Shown here: piece by piece, positions 1 through 8,923 of the stretch
Layout: every line of letters starts with the position of its first letter
Position numbering within the stretch: the first letter of the stretch is position 1
DNA from: a virus
Virus record (IMG/VR): IMGVR_UViG_3300048924_000605
Location: 16,693-80,692 of that record
DNA length: 64,000 nucleotides
Strand: one strand, 5' to 3'
Made by a program: the position numbers and the translations under genes
The notes under the pieces: generated by a model
Database searches by the model: none
Told to the model about the DNA's origin: nothing
The model's input: the letters and a program-made list of their open reading frames with translations, nothing else

Positions 1-1803
1 TACGATCGCTTCGGCCAGGTCGTGCGTAAGGTTCAGATCGTCGCCGGCAAGAGCTTTACGCTGCAGTATGCCTACACACCGGCGGGCAACGTGAGCACTA
101 TCACGTACCCCGACGGCGCCGTTGTGGATTACGTCCGCGACGGCAAAGCGAGGATCAAGGAAATCGGCATTCGGCCGAATGGCGGAACACGTACCACGCT
201 CTTGAGCAATGCGACCTACGAACCATTCGGCCCGGCTACCGGCTGGACCTACGGCAACGGTCGTAGTTTGGGCCGTACCTATGACCGAGATTATCGCCCG
301 AAAAGCATCCTGGATAGCGCTGCAGGCGGGCTGTCGATGGGTTATGGCTACAACACAGTTGGAGACCTTACCGAACTCAAGGACGGCCTGTTCAGCATTA
401 ATCATGCCAAATACGACTACGACACGCTTAGCCGCCTGACGGTGACGCGTGACGGAGCATCTAGCACGCCGCTAGAAACCTACGGATACGACAAGACCGG
501 CAATCGGAGCAGTGTCAAGCGCGGAACCGTGACTGAAAGCTATACCTACCCCGTTACCAGTCACCGATTAACCAAAGTCGGAACGGTTGCGCGAGCGTAC
601 GATGCCGCTGGCAACACCATCAGCATCGGCGGCACAGCTAGGCAATTCGTCTACAACGCCAATGATCGCCTGAGTCAGTTGAAGCTATCCGGTACCGTCA
701 AGGCAAGCTATCGATACAACTCAATCGGTCAGCGCGTTGCGACTACCGAGTCAGCGACTAACACGATCGACACTTACACGCTGTACGACGAGGCCGGCAA
801 ATGGATCGGCGATTACGACGCCCAGGGCAACGCCAAGCAACAGGCAGTATGGTTCGGCACAGCTCCCGTCGGCCTGCTCGTTGGCAGCGGCATCAGTCAG
901 ACCTTGAAGTATGTTGAGCCGGATCACCTGGGCACCCCGCGAGCCGTGATCGACCCCACCCGCAACGTCGCCATCTGGACATGGGATGCCAAGAGCGAGA
1001 TGTTCGGCAACAGCCCGCCGAATCAAGATCCAGATCTAGATGGAACTGCGTTCGTTTTCAACATGCGTTTCCCAGGCCAGCGCTTTGATGCCGCCAGCGG
1101 CTTAGTTCACAACTATTTCCGCGACTACGATCCGTCGATCGGGCGCTACATTCAAAGCGACCCGATTGGCCTGTCGGGCGGCGTCAGCACCTACCTGTAT
1201 GTTAACGGCGCTCCTGGAAGCTTGTCCGATATGTACGGACTTGCTACTGGGTTGATCGAGTGCGCGAGGTGCGTAGGAAGTCCAGATAAGCCGTCTCATG
1301 ACAGCTGGTCAATGATGCAAGTCAACCCCGCATTCCGGGACAAAATATCCGTTTCGACTGAGGATGGCGTAGTAGTCATTCGCGGAGACCTAACGGTCTC
1401 TGGCGTCGGCTCAACACATGCAGCGAAAGACATCAATCGTTACTGGAACGGCGCTAGCGGAATTTACGAGGGGACTGAGTATAGATCCGAAATAAATGTG
1501 ACCCGCGTCAATCGAAACGGGGACGTGACGATCAAGATGCGTACTGTCAAAGACTGGGAAAGGAGAAACGCATCCCTTTGCTCCGGCGTGTCAGCGGCAA
1601 GTGCCGATGTAGGCGGGCCGGAGATCATGGTTGCCCCATACCCCAGCCTATGGCAAGCAGACAGTGTCATTGCCCACGAGTTCGGACATAACTTGGGGCT
1701 GGATCACGCCCCCAAAGGACAGGGCACTATGATGGGTTACGATGAGCCGCCGAAGCTAATGGGAAGAGACCTCTTCAACGTCGCCAGCGGATACAAAAAA
1801 TGA
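1..1803 (+). CDS. Rhs polymorphic toxin with C-terminal zinc metalloprotease domain (5' end outside window)
   Basis: The frame is open from the first base, so the start lies upstream. Residues 1 to about 380 are YD-repeat Rhs shell, with many Y-x-Y-D/N-x-x-G-R/N-like repeats. The Rhs-associated core follows, with GRYIQSDPIGLSGG and then NGAPGSLSDMYGL around codons 380-415, the usual point where the variable tip is released. The tip carries HEFGHNLGLDH at about residues 559-569, an HExxHxxGxxH metzincin-type zinc site, followed by a GTMMGY Met-turn-like segment. Rhs proteins are delivered by type VI secretion or similar routes; the delivery system is not in this window. Protease activity is inferred from the motif. 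Confidence 0.88.
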   Translation, partial: YDRFGQVVRKVQIVAGKSFTLQYAYTPAGNVSTITYPDGAVVDYVRDGKARIKEIGIRPNGGTRTTLLSNATYEPFGPATGWTYGNGRSLGRTYDRDYRPKSILDSAAGGLSMGYGYNTVGDLTELKDGLFSINHAKYDYDTLSRLTVTRDGASSTPLETYGYDKTGNRSSVKRGTVTESYTYPVTSHRLTKVGTVARAYDAAGNTISIGGTARQFVYNANDRLSQLKLSGTVKASYRYNSIGQRVATTESATNTIDTYTLYDEAGKWIGDYDAQGNAKQQAVWFGTAPVGLLVGSGISQTLKYVEPDHLGTPRAVIDPTRNVAIWTWDAKSEMFGNSPPNQDPDLDGTAFVFNMRFPGQRFDAASGLVHNYFRDYDPSIGRYIQSDPIGLSGGVSTYLYVNGAPGSLSDMYGLATGLIECARCVGSPDKPSHDSWSMMQVNPAFRDKISVSTEDGVVVIRGDLTVSGVGSTHAAKDINRYWNGASGIYEGTEYRSEINVTRVNRNGDVTIKMRTVKDWERRNASLCSGVSAASADVGGPEIMVAPYPSLWQADSVIAHEFGHNLGLDHAPKGQGTMMGYDEPPKLMGRDLFNVASGYKK

Positions 1804-2447
1804 AAAACTACGCCCACTCGCTTTTAGCAATCGCCCTCTTGGTGATTTGGTCAAACTGCGCGGCGACCCCGCAATTAGACCATGATGCGCTTTCCAAGAT
1901 CGCGAAATCTCAGAGTCTCTCTTCGATCTGGAGACAAAGTGTTCAGCCGGGTGTTGCACCGGATGCAGACTATGTTGCCTTTTTCTATTCAAAGCCTAAG
2001 AAGATAGCTAAAGACGTCTGCGCCATACATGAAACCATGCTCAGCATAAGGATGCTGGGAACAACGAAAGACGTTGTAGATCGCACTGAAAGTGATCGTA
2101 TTGCCTTCAAAAAATGCCAGGGATTGGAGCCGGAAGATTTTGTTCAGATATCAAACAACACCGACAAAATCCCTACACATGAAGTAGTTCGAATACTTCA
2201 AGGCGGCCTCCCGACATTCGGCGGACTTCCATCATCAATACAAGGCGCCCCCGAGCTAAGGCAGTGCTTCAACAGCTTGAGCGCAACGAATCTCGCGAGC
2301 GTTTTTGTTTACTCCGCATCTCAAGTTTCCGCCATCTTCACTGCTGGCGGAACTTGCTCCAAGGAAGTCGAGGCCAAGTTGATACGATCAGAAGATGGAA
2401 CGATTCACACCACCCTCCAAGAAGCCTTATCACCGTATATCAAATGA
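1800..2447 (+). CDS. Candidate periplasmic immunity protein for the Rhs metalloprotease tip
   Basis: The 215-residue product starts inside the toxin stop codon (ATGA overlap), the usual arrangement for an Rhs toxin and its immunity protein. It opens with MKNYAHSLLAIALLVIW, a basic residue followed by a hydrophobic stretch, then SNCAATP, so a signal peptide (or poor lipobox) exporting it to the periplasm is likely. That is where a delivered protease would need to be neutralised. No family is recognised. The gene is visibly more AT-rich than the Rhs shell, as is typical of exchanged toxin-immunity tips. Its role rests on position and export signal only. Confidence 0.65.
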   Translation: MKNYAHSLLAIALLVIWSNCAATPQLDHDALSKIAKSQSLSSIWRQSVQPGVAPDADYVAFFYSKPKKIAKDVCAIHETMLSIRMLGTTKDVVDRTESDRIAFKKCQGLEPEDFVQISNNTDKIPTHEVVRILQGGLPTFGGLPSSIQGAPELRQCFNSLSATNLASVFVYSASQVSAIFTAGGTCSKEVEAKLIRSEDGTIHTTLQEALSPYIK

Positions 2448-2507
2448 TGAAAAGTGAGGCGATCTAGCTTGCTAGTCCGCTTTAGTCACGCCAGACTGTA
2501 GATCGTA

Positions 2508-2535
2508 GGGAGGAGCATTTGCTCCTCCCTTTTTT
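2508..2535 (+). terminator. Rho-independent terminator after the Rhs/immunity genes
   Basis: GGGAGGAGC pairs with GCTCCTCCC around a 4-base loop and is followed by TTTTTT. It lies 60 bp after the immunity gene and directly before the 3' end of the converging tail-fibre gene, so it probably marks the host side of the left prophage boundary. Confidence 0.85.
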
Positions 2536-2537
2536 GT

Positions 2538-2981
2538 TCATGCGTCCGAGCAGTATGTAATGTTGTCCAGTGTCAGCCATGCAACTTGTGTACTCGGCGG
2601 CAAGCCAACGAACACCTCTCCATTCGTCCGAACGTCAATCCGTGTCGGCGCGCCGGCATCGCTCAGCGTCGTCAAGATCAACTGCGCGGACGGGCGAAAC
2701 GCTGCGGGCAGTACGAACACCACTGTTCCGCCTGCTCCGCCCTTCACCACGCCGCGCAACTGCACGCGGTTCCCATCCTTTCGGTAGCCGACCGGAGCAA
2801 ACACATCTCCGAAATTCGTCCAAGGCGCGTTGAGCGTCGGCGCCGTCCACGCGCCCTTACGCGCATCGGCCAGCGCGGCGACGGTGGTTCGCCGGGTCTG
2901 ACCCCCTTGCACCACCGGCACGATTTCATCGCCGGTCAGCGCACTCGCCGCCGGCAACTGGGACAGTTTCAGGTTCGCCAT
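2538..2981 (-). CDS. Short tail-fibre-like / tail tip accessory protein
   Basis: The 147-residue protein begins MANLKLSQLPAASALTGDEIVPVVQGG, an N-terminal pattern common in phage tail-fibre and fibre-like proteins (DEIVPVVQGGQTRRTT). The rest is rich in beta-prone short segments, ending in a Cys-containing segment (NITYCSDA). It is the last gene of the late operon, one base after the tip protein stop codon. A role in host-surface contact is inferred from position and the N-terminal signature; the receptor is unknown. Confidence 0.6.
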   Translation of the reverse strand: MANLKLSQLPAASALTGDEIVPVVQGGQTRRTTVAALADARKGAWTAPTLNAPWTNFGDVFAPVGYRKDGNRVQLRGVVKGGAGGTVVFVLPAAFRPSAQLILTTLSDAGAPTRIDVRTNGEVFVGLPPSTQVAWLTLDNITYCSDA

Positions 2982-2982
2982 G

Positions 2983-5196
2983 TCATTCCATCAGTAGATA
3001 GTCGCCGGCCTCGGTCACCAATTCGTCGCTGGCCTCCGACCGCAGCAGGCCGTTCTTGAAGTCGAAGGTGTGTGCGGCCTTCTGCCAGCTCGCCAGTCCG
3101 TCGCGTGTCGAGCCGATCTCGGCCCGCACGCGATAGACGCCCTTGAGCGCAGCGGTGTAGCTGGTGCCGGTGATCGGCGCCGGGCTGTCGAGAACCGTGC
3201 CGGCGATGGCGTCCAGCAAGCGCAGCACGTAGGCGGTGCCGGCCTCCGGGCCGATCGATCCCTGCCCGTGGTCGACCAGCTGGTCGCCCTGCAGGCGCCG
3301 GTCGCGGTGCGCCCAGCCCACCACCAGGTCGCCATCGACGGCATCCGGATAGCGGGCGCCGACCAATTTCAAATCGCCCGGCGGATACGGCCGCGCTTGG
3401 CGCTGCGCCAGCTTGACGCTGTCCACCGGCGCCGACGCCGGGTCCAGCTGCGCGCTCGACGTGCGGGTCAGCAGCTTTGCCTCGACCGTCTCGCCGACGC
3501 TGTAGTCCGTGGGATCGGCCGCAGCGAAATCGTCGTAGAACCAGATCCGAGTGCCCTCGGCATGCGGCACTGGCACGGTGTCGGCGCAGCCACGCGCCAG
3601 CGTTGCGTTCTGCGCCTGTGGATCGATCGCCACCACGCGGACCAGCTCGTCCTCGATCCAAGCGGCAGTACCGATCACGACTTGATCCAGCGCGCGCCCG
3701 GCCGCCAGTTGGACGGCCGTCGTCGTCGCCGACAACGCGCCGGCTAAGACTGCGGTCGGGCACCAATCGCCGGTAGCGGCCTCGCCGTAGGCGCCGCTCC
3801 CGACCCGGGTGGTCAGGATGTAGTTCAGCGCCAGGCCGCCGGGCTGTTCGCCGACCGCCAGGACCAGACCCGCGTCTGCCGGCAGCGCCGCCAGCGCGGC
3901 GGGGTCGAGCGTGGTGGCCAGATCGCGATAACCTGCCTCGAACAACCGGCGCGTCGGCGCCGGCTGCGGGCTTCGGTCCGGGGGCACCCACACCGGTGGC
4001 TGCGGTTGCAGATAGCTCGTCGCCGGCAAGCCGAACACGTCTTGGACCGCCGATACGAGGATGGCGCCCTCAGCCAGGCGGCCGTCATCGAACGTGCCGG
4101 CACGCAGCACCAGGGTACCGATCTCGCGGAACGGGTCGCGGATGCAGAACACGCTGCCGGGCGCGAGGACGCCGCCGCGGCGATCGAGCCGGACCTTGAA
4201 CCGCTTCAAGGCCGAGCAGGCAATCGACAGGTCGCGCGTGCCGACCCGCGCCGCGAGCTCGGCGGTCGGCAGGCCGCGATACTCGGTGGTGGTCGAGGCC
4301 ACGCCACCGGTCGCTTGGATGCCGGCCAAATCCTGCACCCGGATCTGCCGTTCTTCATCCTTGATCGGGTCGTACCAGGTCACGATGACCTGATTGACGG
4401 CTCCGTCCTGCGCGCCGCCCTCGTCCTCCTCGATCGCCAGCAGGCCGGACTCGTAGTCGAACACCGGCAGGTCTTCGATCCGGTAGTCGTCGCGCAGCAA
4501 GCGCAGCGTCGAGCAGCCGGTGCTGCGGTCCGTGTACTGCGCGGCGCCGATGTGGTCGATCACGACCTGCATGAAATCGCTGATCGAGGTCTGACGCGCC
4601 CAGCGCAGGCATAGCCCGAAGCCCTCTGCGTGTAGCGTATCGGCGGCGCGTCGGTAGCTGGCCTCGTCCAGCAGGCCACGGTCCAGGCCGCGACCCCAAT
4701 CTCGATTCGTCAGGCACTCAACCAAGATATGCGCCGGGTTCATCGCCCGGATGGCGCCGTTGGCGAGCCAGATCACCGCCTTCTCGGGATACCACGGCGC
4801 GCCGTCCCACCCGGCCAGCGCGCGTCGCGCGCGTTCCTTCCACGGCTTGGGATACGGGTTGTTCGCCGCGATCTGGCCGTCGAAGTACTGGGTGGCGCTG
4901 CCGCGGAAGGCAGGCGTGGGCGTGCCGTGCAGCGCGGCCAATGCAGGCAGCACCGCTTGGTCAGCGTCGCCCATCAGCACGTCGAGCGTGCCCTTGATGC
5001 CGCCCTCGCCCTTGTCGCCACCGAACAGGTCGGGCTTGTTGATCAGGATGCGACCGCTCTTGGTGATCGAGCCTTTCCAGGCTTCGCGATCCCCGACCCG
5101 GATCTCGACAATCTCGTCCACTGGTCCTCGTGCGAGGCCCATGTGCAATCCGAACAGGTAGCGGTGGCCGACCGTTTGCTTCTTGCGACTACCCAC
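2983..5196 (-). CDS. Tail tip / host-specificity protein (gpJ-like)
   Basis: The chosen start is the GTG at 5196, which overlaps the previous stop (GTGGGTAG) and gives 737 residues beginning VGSRKKQTVGHRY. An open frame extends further upstream, but that part is an out-of-frame copy of the preceding gene. The sequence resembles central tip proteins of siphophages and gene transfer agents: a hub-like N-terminal region (GPVDEIVEIRVGDREAW), a middle region with YESGLLAIEEDEGG, and C-terminal fibronectin-like segments. It should cap the tail and contact the receptor. It is the largest tip gene, at the gpJ position. Confidence 0.75.
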   Translation of the reverse strand: MGSRKKQTVGHRYLFGLHMGLARGPVDEIVEIRVGDREAWKGSITKSGRILINKPDLFGGDKGEGGIKGTLDVLMGDADQAVLPALAALHGTPTPAFRGSATQYFDGQIAANNPYPKPWKERARRALAGWDGAPWYPEKAVIWLANGAIRAMNPAHILVECLTNRDWGRGLDRGLLDEASYRRAADTLHAEGFGLCLRWARQTSISDFMQVVIDHIGAAQYTDRSTGCSTLRLLRDDYRIEDLPVFDYESGLLAIEEDEGGAQDGAVNQVIVTWYDPIKDEERQIRVQDLAGIQATGGVASTTTEYRGLPTAELAARVGTRDLSIACSALKRFKVRLDRRGGVLAPGSVFCIRDPFREIGTLVLRAGTFDDGRLAEGAILVSAVQDVFGLPATSYLQPQPPVWVPPDRSPQPAPTRRLFEAGYRDLATTLDPAALAALPADAGLVLAVGEQPGGLALNYILTTRVGSGAYGEAATGDWCPTAVLAGALSATTTAVQLAAGRALDQVVIGTAAWIEDELVRVVAIDPQAQNATLARGCADTVPVPHAEGTRIWFYDDFAAADPTDYSVGETVEAKLLTRTSSAQLDPASAPVDSVKLAQRQARPYPPGDLKLVGARYPDAVDGDLVVGWAHRDRRLQGDQLVDHGQGSIGPEAGTAYVLRLLDAIAGTVLDSPAPITGTSYTAALKGVYRVRAEIGSTRDGLASWQKAAHTFDFKNGLLRSEASDELVTEAGDYLLME

Positions 5197-5404
5197 GCGC
5201 CGCCTCCGCACGCACGAACGCGACCAGGTGCAAGCCCAACGCGTCGCCGGTCGCTTCCAGCGTTTCGGCGTCGATGCCGTCGCGCACGAACGCGCTCCAG
5301 TCCAGGCCGTAGTAGGCGAACCATTCGCGTCCGCCCTGCGCGCAGAACCCCGGCCGCGCACCGAAGCCCGGCGCGCGGCGAAGATGATCCAGGGTCACGA
5401 TCAC
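5189..5404 (-). CDS. Small tail-tip assembly protein
   Basis: This is a 71-residue product starting at a GTG that overlaps the stop codon of the gene before it (GTGA) and ending inside the start region of the tip protein. The sequence VIVTLDHL...WFAYYGLDWSAFVRDGIDAETLEATGD is compact and protein-like. It sits where NlpC/P60-type or assembly genes are found in related tip modules, but no catalytic Cys/His pair is visible, so an enzymatic role is unlikely. Function is inferred from tight coupling with its neighbours. Confidence 0.65.
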   Translation of the reverse strand: MIVTLDHLRRAPGFGARPGFCAQGGREWFAYYGLDWSAFVRDGIDAETLEATGDALGLHLVAFVRAEAARG

Positions 5405-5637
5405 TTCTTGCCGCCCTTTTGCTTGATCGCTTGCGTGCGGTACTGGCCGACCCCGAGCACCATCCAATCCGAGATCCACACGTCGCCGAAGATCACCGCC
5501 TGCGGCGTGCCCTCCGTGCTTTGCGGAAACTGGAAGTCGCCGAACGCGGCCGGCTTCGGCTGTGGCGGTTTCGGCCGTGCGGCCGCCGAAACGAAATAGC
5601 TGACCAGCCAGATCGCCAGTTGGACCCATACGTTCAA
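5401..5637 (-). CDS. Small tail-tip protein with N-terminal hydrophobic helix
   Basis: The 78-residue product starts MNVWVQLAIWLVSYFVSAAARPKPPQPKP. A hydrophobic helix is followed by a proline-rich linker and GTPQAVIFGDVWISDWMVLG, a pattern that resembles the N-terminus of tail tip proteins that have the segment EGTPIPVVFG. It appears to be a piece that is fused to the tip protein in some phages and separate here. Its stop overlaps the next start (GTGA), indicating translational coupling. Confidence 0.65.
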   Translation of the reverse strand: MNVWVQLAIWLVSYFVSAAARPKPPQPKPAAFGDFQFPQSTEGTPQAVIFGDVWISDWMVLGVGQYRTQAIKQKGGKK

Positions 5638-5785
5638 ACTCGTTTCGCCTCACGCCTCGTTAACAAAAAAAGCAAGACTTCGAATACACGAAACGCAATG
5701 AATCCGTCTCGCGATTCACCTCGTAAGGATGAGCGCAACACCCTCAGCGCTCTTGCGCTACGTACTGTCGTCCTGGAGGATTTCT

Positions 5786-6343
5786 ATGAACCGCATGAAC
5801 TTGATTCTTGCTTCTGCTTTGGCGCTTTGTTCCGTTACATCGACTGCGGCACTCGCCGCCGGTGGCAACCCGATGGTTGGCGGTGCGCCGATGCTCGTCA
5901 CCAAGGACATCGTGGACAACGCCGTCAACTCGAAGGACCACACCACGCTCGTCGCCGCCGTCAAAGCAGCGGGGCTCGTAGATACGCTGAAGGGCCCCGG
6001 ACCCTTTACGGTGTTCGCGCCAACGAATGCCGCCTTCGCGAAACTTCCCGCGGGCACCGTGGAAACGCTGGTGAAGCCCGAGAACAAGGCTCAGCTCACC
6101 CAGATCCTCACCTATCACGTCGTTCCGGGTCGCCTGGACGGCAAGGCACTGGCCAAGCAGATCAAGGCGGAGGGCGGCCGCGCACAGCTCAAGACGGTGC
6201 AGGGCGAGGTGCTGTCCGCAAGACAGTCGGGCGGCAAGATCACCGTAACCGATGCCAAGGGCAATGTGGCCCATGTGACGATTGCCGATGTCTATCAGAG
6301 CAATGGCGTCATCCACGTCATCGACACGGTGCTCATGCCGTAA
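5786..6343 (+). CDS. Secreted fasciclin-domain protein (prophage cargo)
   Basis: ATG at 5786 follows GGAGG at 5775-5779 and gives 185 residues. [27 protein letters not shown] is a clear Sec signal peptide with an AxA-type cleavage site. The mature part is a single FAS1 domain: [35 protein letters not shown], then the H-box-like [10 protein letters not shown] and the C-terminal [16 protein letters not shown]1 domains mediate adhesion or matrix interactions outside the cytoplasm. The gene runs against the surrounding late operon, between the tail-tip genes and the DUF2163 gene, and has its own terminator, so it is probably a lysogenic-conversion gene expressed from the prophage. Confidence 0.9.
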   Translation: MNRMNLILASALALCSVTSTAALAAGGNPMVGGAPMLVTKDIVDNAVNSKDHTTLVAAVKAAGLVDTLKGPGPFTVFAPTNAAFAKLPAGTVETLVKPENKAQLTQILTYHVVPGRLDGKALAKQIKAEGGRAQLKTVQGEVLSARQSGGKITVTDAKGNVAHVTIADVYQSNGVIHVIDTVLMP

Positions 6344-6351
6344 GTCTGTCT

Positions 6352-6381
6352 GCGCGCGCCGTGCTGCACGGCGCGCGCTTG
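6352..6381 (+). terminator. Strong hairpin after the fasciclin gene
   Basis: A perfect 12-bp stem (GCGCGCGCCGTG with CACGGCGCGCGC, 3-base loop) is followed by TTGTT. It lies 8 bases after the fasciclin stop and insulates the plus-strand cargo gene from the minus-strand tail genes. Confidence 0.75.
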
Positions 6382-6393
6382 TTATCCCATTCG

Positions 6394-7209
6394 TTAGAAG
6401 ATCGGAGATCCGTCGAACGGCGATTTCCCAGGCAATCCCGGCGCGCCGCCGTAGTTCGGTGCGTTGGCGAACTTGCTGTGACAGACCGCGATGGTTCGGG
6501 CGCAGCCGGGATAAGCGACAACGGCTTGGCCGACGCGCAAGCCATCGCCAGCACCGAGCAAGATCAACCGCTCGCCCTGGTGAAATCGAATGCCGCGCCG
6601 CTCGACGCCGGCTTCACCCAGATCCCAGGCGATGAATCCACCAGCGAACCAGCCGTCCGGCAGCAGGCCGAATGCGCCCGCGGTGATCAGGTTGCCAGTG
6701 ACGGTTGCCAGCGACGCCGGTACTCGGTGCGCCTCGGGGTTCACCCGGCAGTTGCGGTCGTAGAGCGTGTGCGGGCAACCCCGCGTCCACGCCAAACGCA
6801 GGCCGGGTTGGCCGAGCGCGGCGTCCAGCGATTGGCACCGGACCTCGCTGGTTTCCAGCTTGGGTCGATTGACGCCCGTGATACGCCCCACCCACGACAC
6901 GCGGGCCTCGACATCGCCTTCGTGGATGTCGCGAACGAACACGGCGACCTCCGTCGATGGCGGCAAGCCACGATAGAGCCGGGCCACGTCGAAGTCGCCC
7001 GGCGCGGTGATCGTCAGCACGTCGCTGGCAACGTGGCCGGACTGGCGGATGCCATCGTCGCTGATCGCGATCGCGCGGTAGGTCTGCGTGTCGAGCTGGA
7101 AGTCGCGATCGCCGCCGGTGTACCGCCAGCGCTGACCGCCGCGGACGAACTCGTACAGCCGCCGGGGATTGCCCGCGGCGACCGAGCGCTCGTATTGGTC
7201 GAAACTCAT
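6394..7209 (-). CDS. DUF2163 / BR0599-family tail protein
   Basis: The 271-residue product has the hallmarks of the DUF2163 and BR0599 C-terminal family found in gene transfer agents and siphophage tails. These are RGCPHTLYDRNCRVN near residue 145 and FANAPNYGGAPGLPGKSPFDG at the C-terminus, with conserved Cys residues that may bind a metal in the tip hub. It starts with ATGA overlapping the upstream stop codon. It probably forms part of the distal tail ring or hub next to the tip protein. Confidence 0.85.
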   Translation of the reverse strand: MSFDQYERSVAAGNPRRLYEFVRGGQRWRYTGGDRDFQLDTQTYRAIAISDDGIRQSGHVASDVLTITAPGDFDVARLYRGLPPSTEVAVFVRDIHEGDVEARVSWVGRITGVNRPKLETSEVRCQSLDAALGQPGLRLAWTRGCPHTLYDRNCRVNPEAHRVPASLATVTGNLITAGAFGLLPDGWFAGGFIAWDLGEAGVERRGIRFHQGERLILLGAGDGLRVGQAVVAYPGCARTIAVCHSKFANAPNYGGAPGLPGKSPFDGSPIF

Positions 7210-8909
7210 GCCGGAGGGGGGCCGTCGTCTTGATCAGGGTCGCGCACGGCACGCAACACGACAGCCGCATCGGCGGCTCCGTCGCTGTCGGTGTGGTGCT
7301 CGATTTCGGTTTCGTCACTGTCGGCGCGCGACAGCGCCATGAAGCTGATCCGCTTGACGTCGCGCGGCCGAATCTCTGCGCCCAGCGCCGCGTTGAACGT
7401 GATCCGGTCCACGGCCTCGTCAAGGCTGACCGCGGCGGTGATGCGGCGATGGAAGGCGCGGCCGTCGCTCAACTCGATGCGTAGGTCGCGGCGGCCGGGC
7501 CGCAGCCCGCCGAACCGGGCCAAGCCTACGTTGGCCACGTCCGCCGCCGTCGCGGTGCCGGCGACGGTGGCCAGCAAGGCCAGGTCGTCGGCGTGGGTCG
7601 GCCGCCACACGGCGCGTTGGCGGCCGCGCAGGGCGTAGAGCCAGGACCGGACCCGCGCGCGCTCGGCCCGTCCGTGCATGCGCCAGCGGTGCGATTGGGT
7701 CACGGCCGCCCAATCGGCCGGGTCCAGCACGAATGGGGCGCCGAACTCGTTGTCCAGGGACAGCAAGGCGCGCTGCCAGCCCGCCGACAGCGATTCCGAC
7801 TCGTCCGGACGATCGGCCAGGACGGGATGTCCGCGGTAGACCGGCGCATCGATCAGCACCGGCCAGTCGCAGGGCTCGACCAAGTCGAAACGCACCGCGA
7901 TCGATGCCGCCTGATCGGTCAGGCGCGTGACCTTCGGCGCCTCGGCGAGGCGGGCGGTCCGGACAGGGTACAAGCGAGCGCCGCGCGACCATGCCCGCGT
8001 CGTTGGGTGCCGCAGCACAATGCGGTCGGTGCCGATGGACTCGATCTCGGCGACCTCGGTCTCGAACGCGGTGGCGCCGCGTAGCAGCACCAGGCCGCCC
8101 GGTCGGAAATCCCGATAGTTCGGATCGCAGCTCAGAACGCGAACCCCGAGTGCATGCTCGGCGCCCAGCCATTGCCCGTCCGGCCATACCGGCAGCGCCC
8201 AGGTCCGCCCGCCCCAGCCGAATACGGCCAGATCCAGCAGCACCCGCTCGCGGCCGTCCACGATCAGCGTCGCTTCGAACGACCGCCTCGGCGTCGAGCG
8301 CAAGCCACGCCGCTGCTCGACCTGCAACGGGCTGGTCAGTATGTCGGTCCGCCAAGCCAGCCGCTCCAGCACACCGCGCGACCAATCCGGCACGAAGGCG
8401 AAAGCGACGATGCGCTGGCCGGTGATGACGACCGGCAGTTCGGGGAAGCCGTCGAACCGGAACGCCAGGGTGGCGCCGATCACCGGCGGGCCATCGGTTC
8501 CCACGGCGACCTGCCACGTCCGCTCCGACAGCGGTGCGAACGGCAGCGGCGGCACGCCGGGAGCGGTCAGGACGATGCCCTCGCCGCCCGACAGCGTCGC
8601 CTCGGTCAACGTCAGCGCCCGGCTGCGGAACGCATTCCACACGCGCACCGCGCGTCGCTGCACGCTGCTGACGTTGCCCAGGTTCAGCGTCCGCGGCTCG
8701 GCATGGATGCGGTCGAAGAAATCGTCGCCGAACAGCGGTTGGAGGGCGCCGCGGCGCTGATCGCCGACATACTCCGGCGCCGCGACCGTGCGCTGGCCGT
8801 AGTCCGGCTCCGATCCAAGCGCACCGCTCGCGCGGCCGTCCCAGAACGGGGAAGATCGGAAATAGTCGCCTTGACCGCTGAAGGTCAGCGGCCACAGGCC
8901 ATGCCACAT
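7206..8909 (-). CDS. Tail structural protein (distal tail region)
   Basis: ATG at 8909 gives 567 residues beginning MWHGLWPLTFSGQGDYFRSSPFWDG; a longer open frame to 9014 is ignored because it overlaps the preceding gene's end. The sequence has no enzyme motifs and is beta-rich. It lies in the tail tip module between two other structural genes and just before the DUF2163 gene, the position of DUF2460-like hub genes in related modules. A virion structural role is inferred from context. Confidence 0.65.
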   Translation of the reverse strand: MWHGLWPLTFSGQGDYFRSSPFWDGRASGALGSEPDYGQRTVAAPEYVGDQRRGALQPLFGDDFFDRIHAEPRTLNLGNVSSVQRRAVRVWNAFRSRALTLTEATLSGGEGIVLTAPGVPPLPFAPLSERTWQVAVGTDGPPVIGATLAFRFDGFPELPVVITGQRIVAFAFVPDWSRGVLERLAWRTDILTSPLQVEQRRGLRSTPRRSFEATLIVDGRERVLLDLAVFGWGGRTWALPVWPDGQWLGAEHALGVRVLSCDPNYRDFRPGGLVLLRGATAFETEVAEIESIGTDRIVLRHPTTRAWSRGARLYPVRTARLAEAPKVTRLTDQAASIAVRFDLVEPCDWPVLIDAPVYRGHPVLADRPDESESLSAGWQRALLSLDNEFGAPFVLDPADWAAVTQSHRWRMHGRAERARVRSWLYALRGRQRAVWRPTHADDLALLATVAGTATAADVANVGLARFGGLRPGRRDLRIELSDGRAFHRRITAAVSLDEAVDRITFNAALGAEIRPRDVKRISFMALSRADSDETEIEHHTDSDGAADAAVVLRAVRDPDQDDGPPPA

Positions 8910-8923
8910 GCAATGTCCGCTCG

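Noticed and set aside
2448-2540. Left attachment site by similarity to 53608-53766
   Set aside because: Only short chance matches (for example GAGGAG-like pieces) were seen; serine integrase cores are too short to identify by eye.
5197-5361. N-terminal extension of the tip protein
   Set aside because: The extension overlaps the real 71-residue gene in another frame and is Arg/Trp-rich, as shadow frames are; GTG at 5196 fits the stop overlap.
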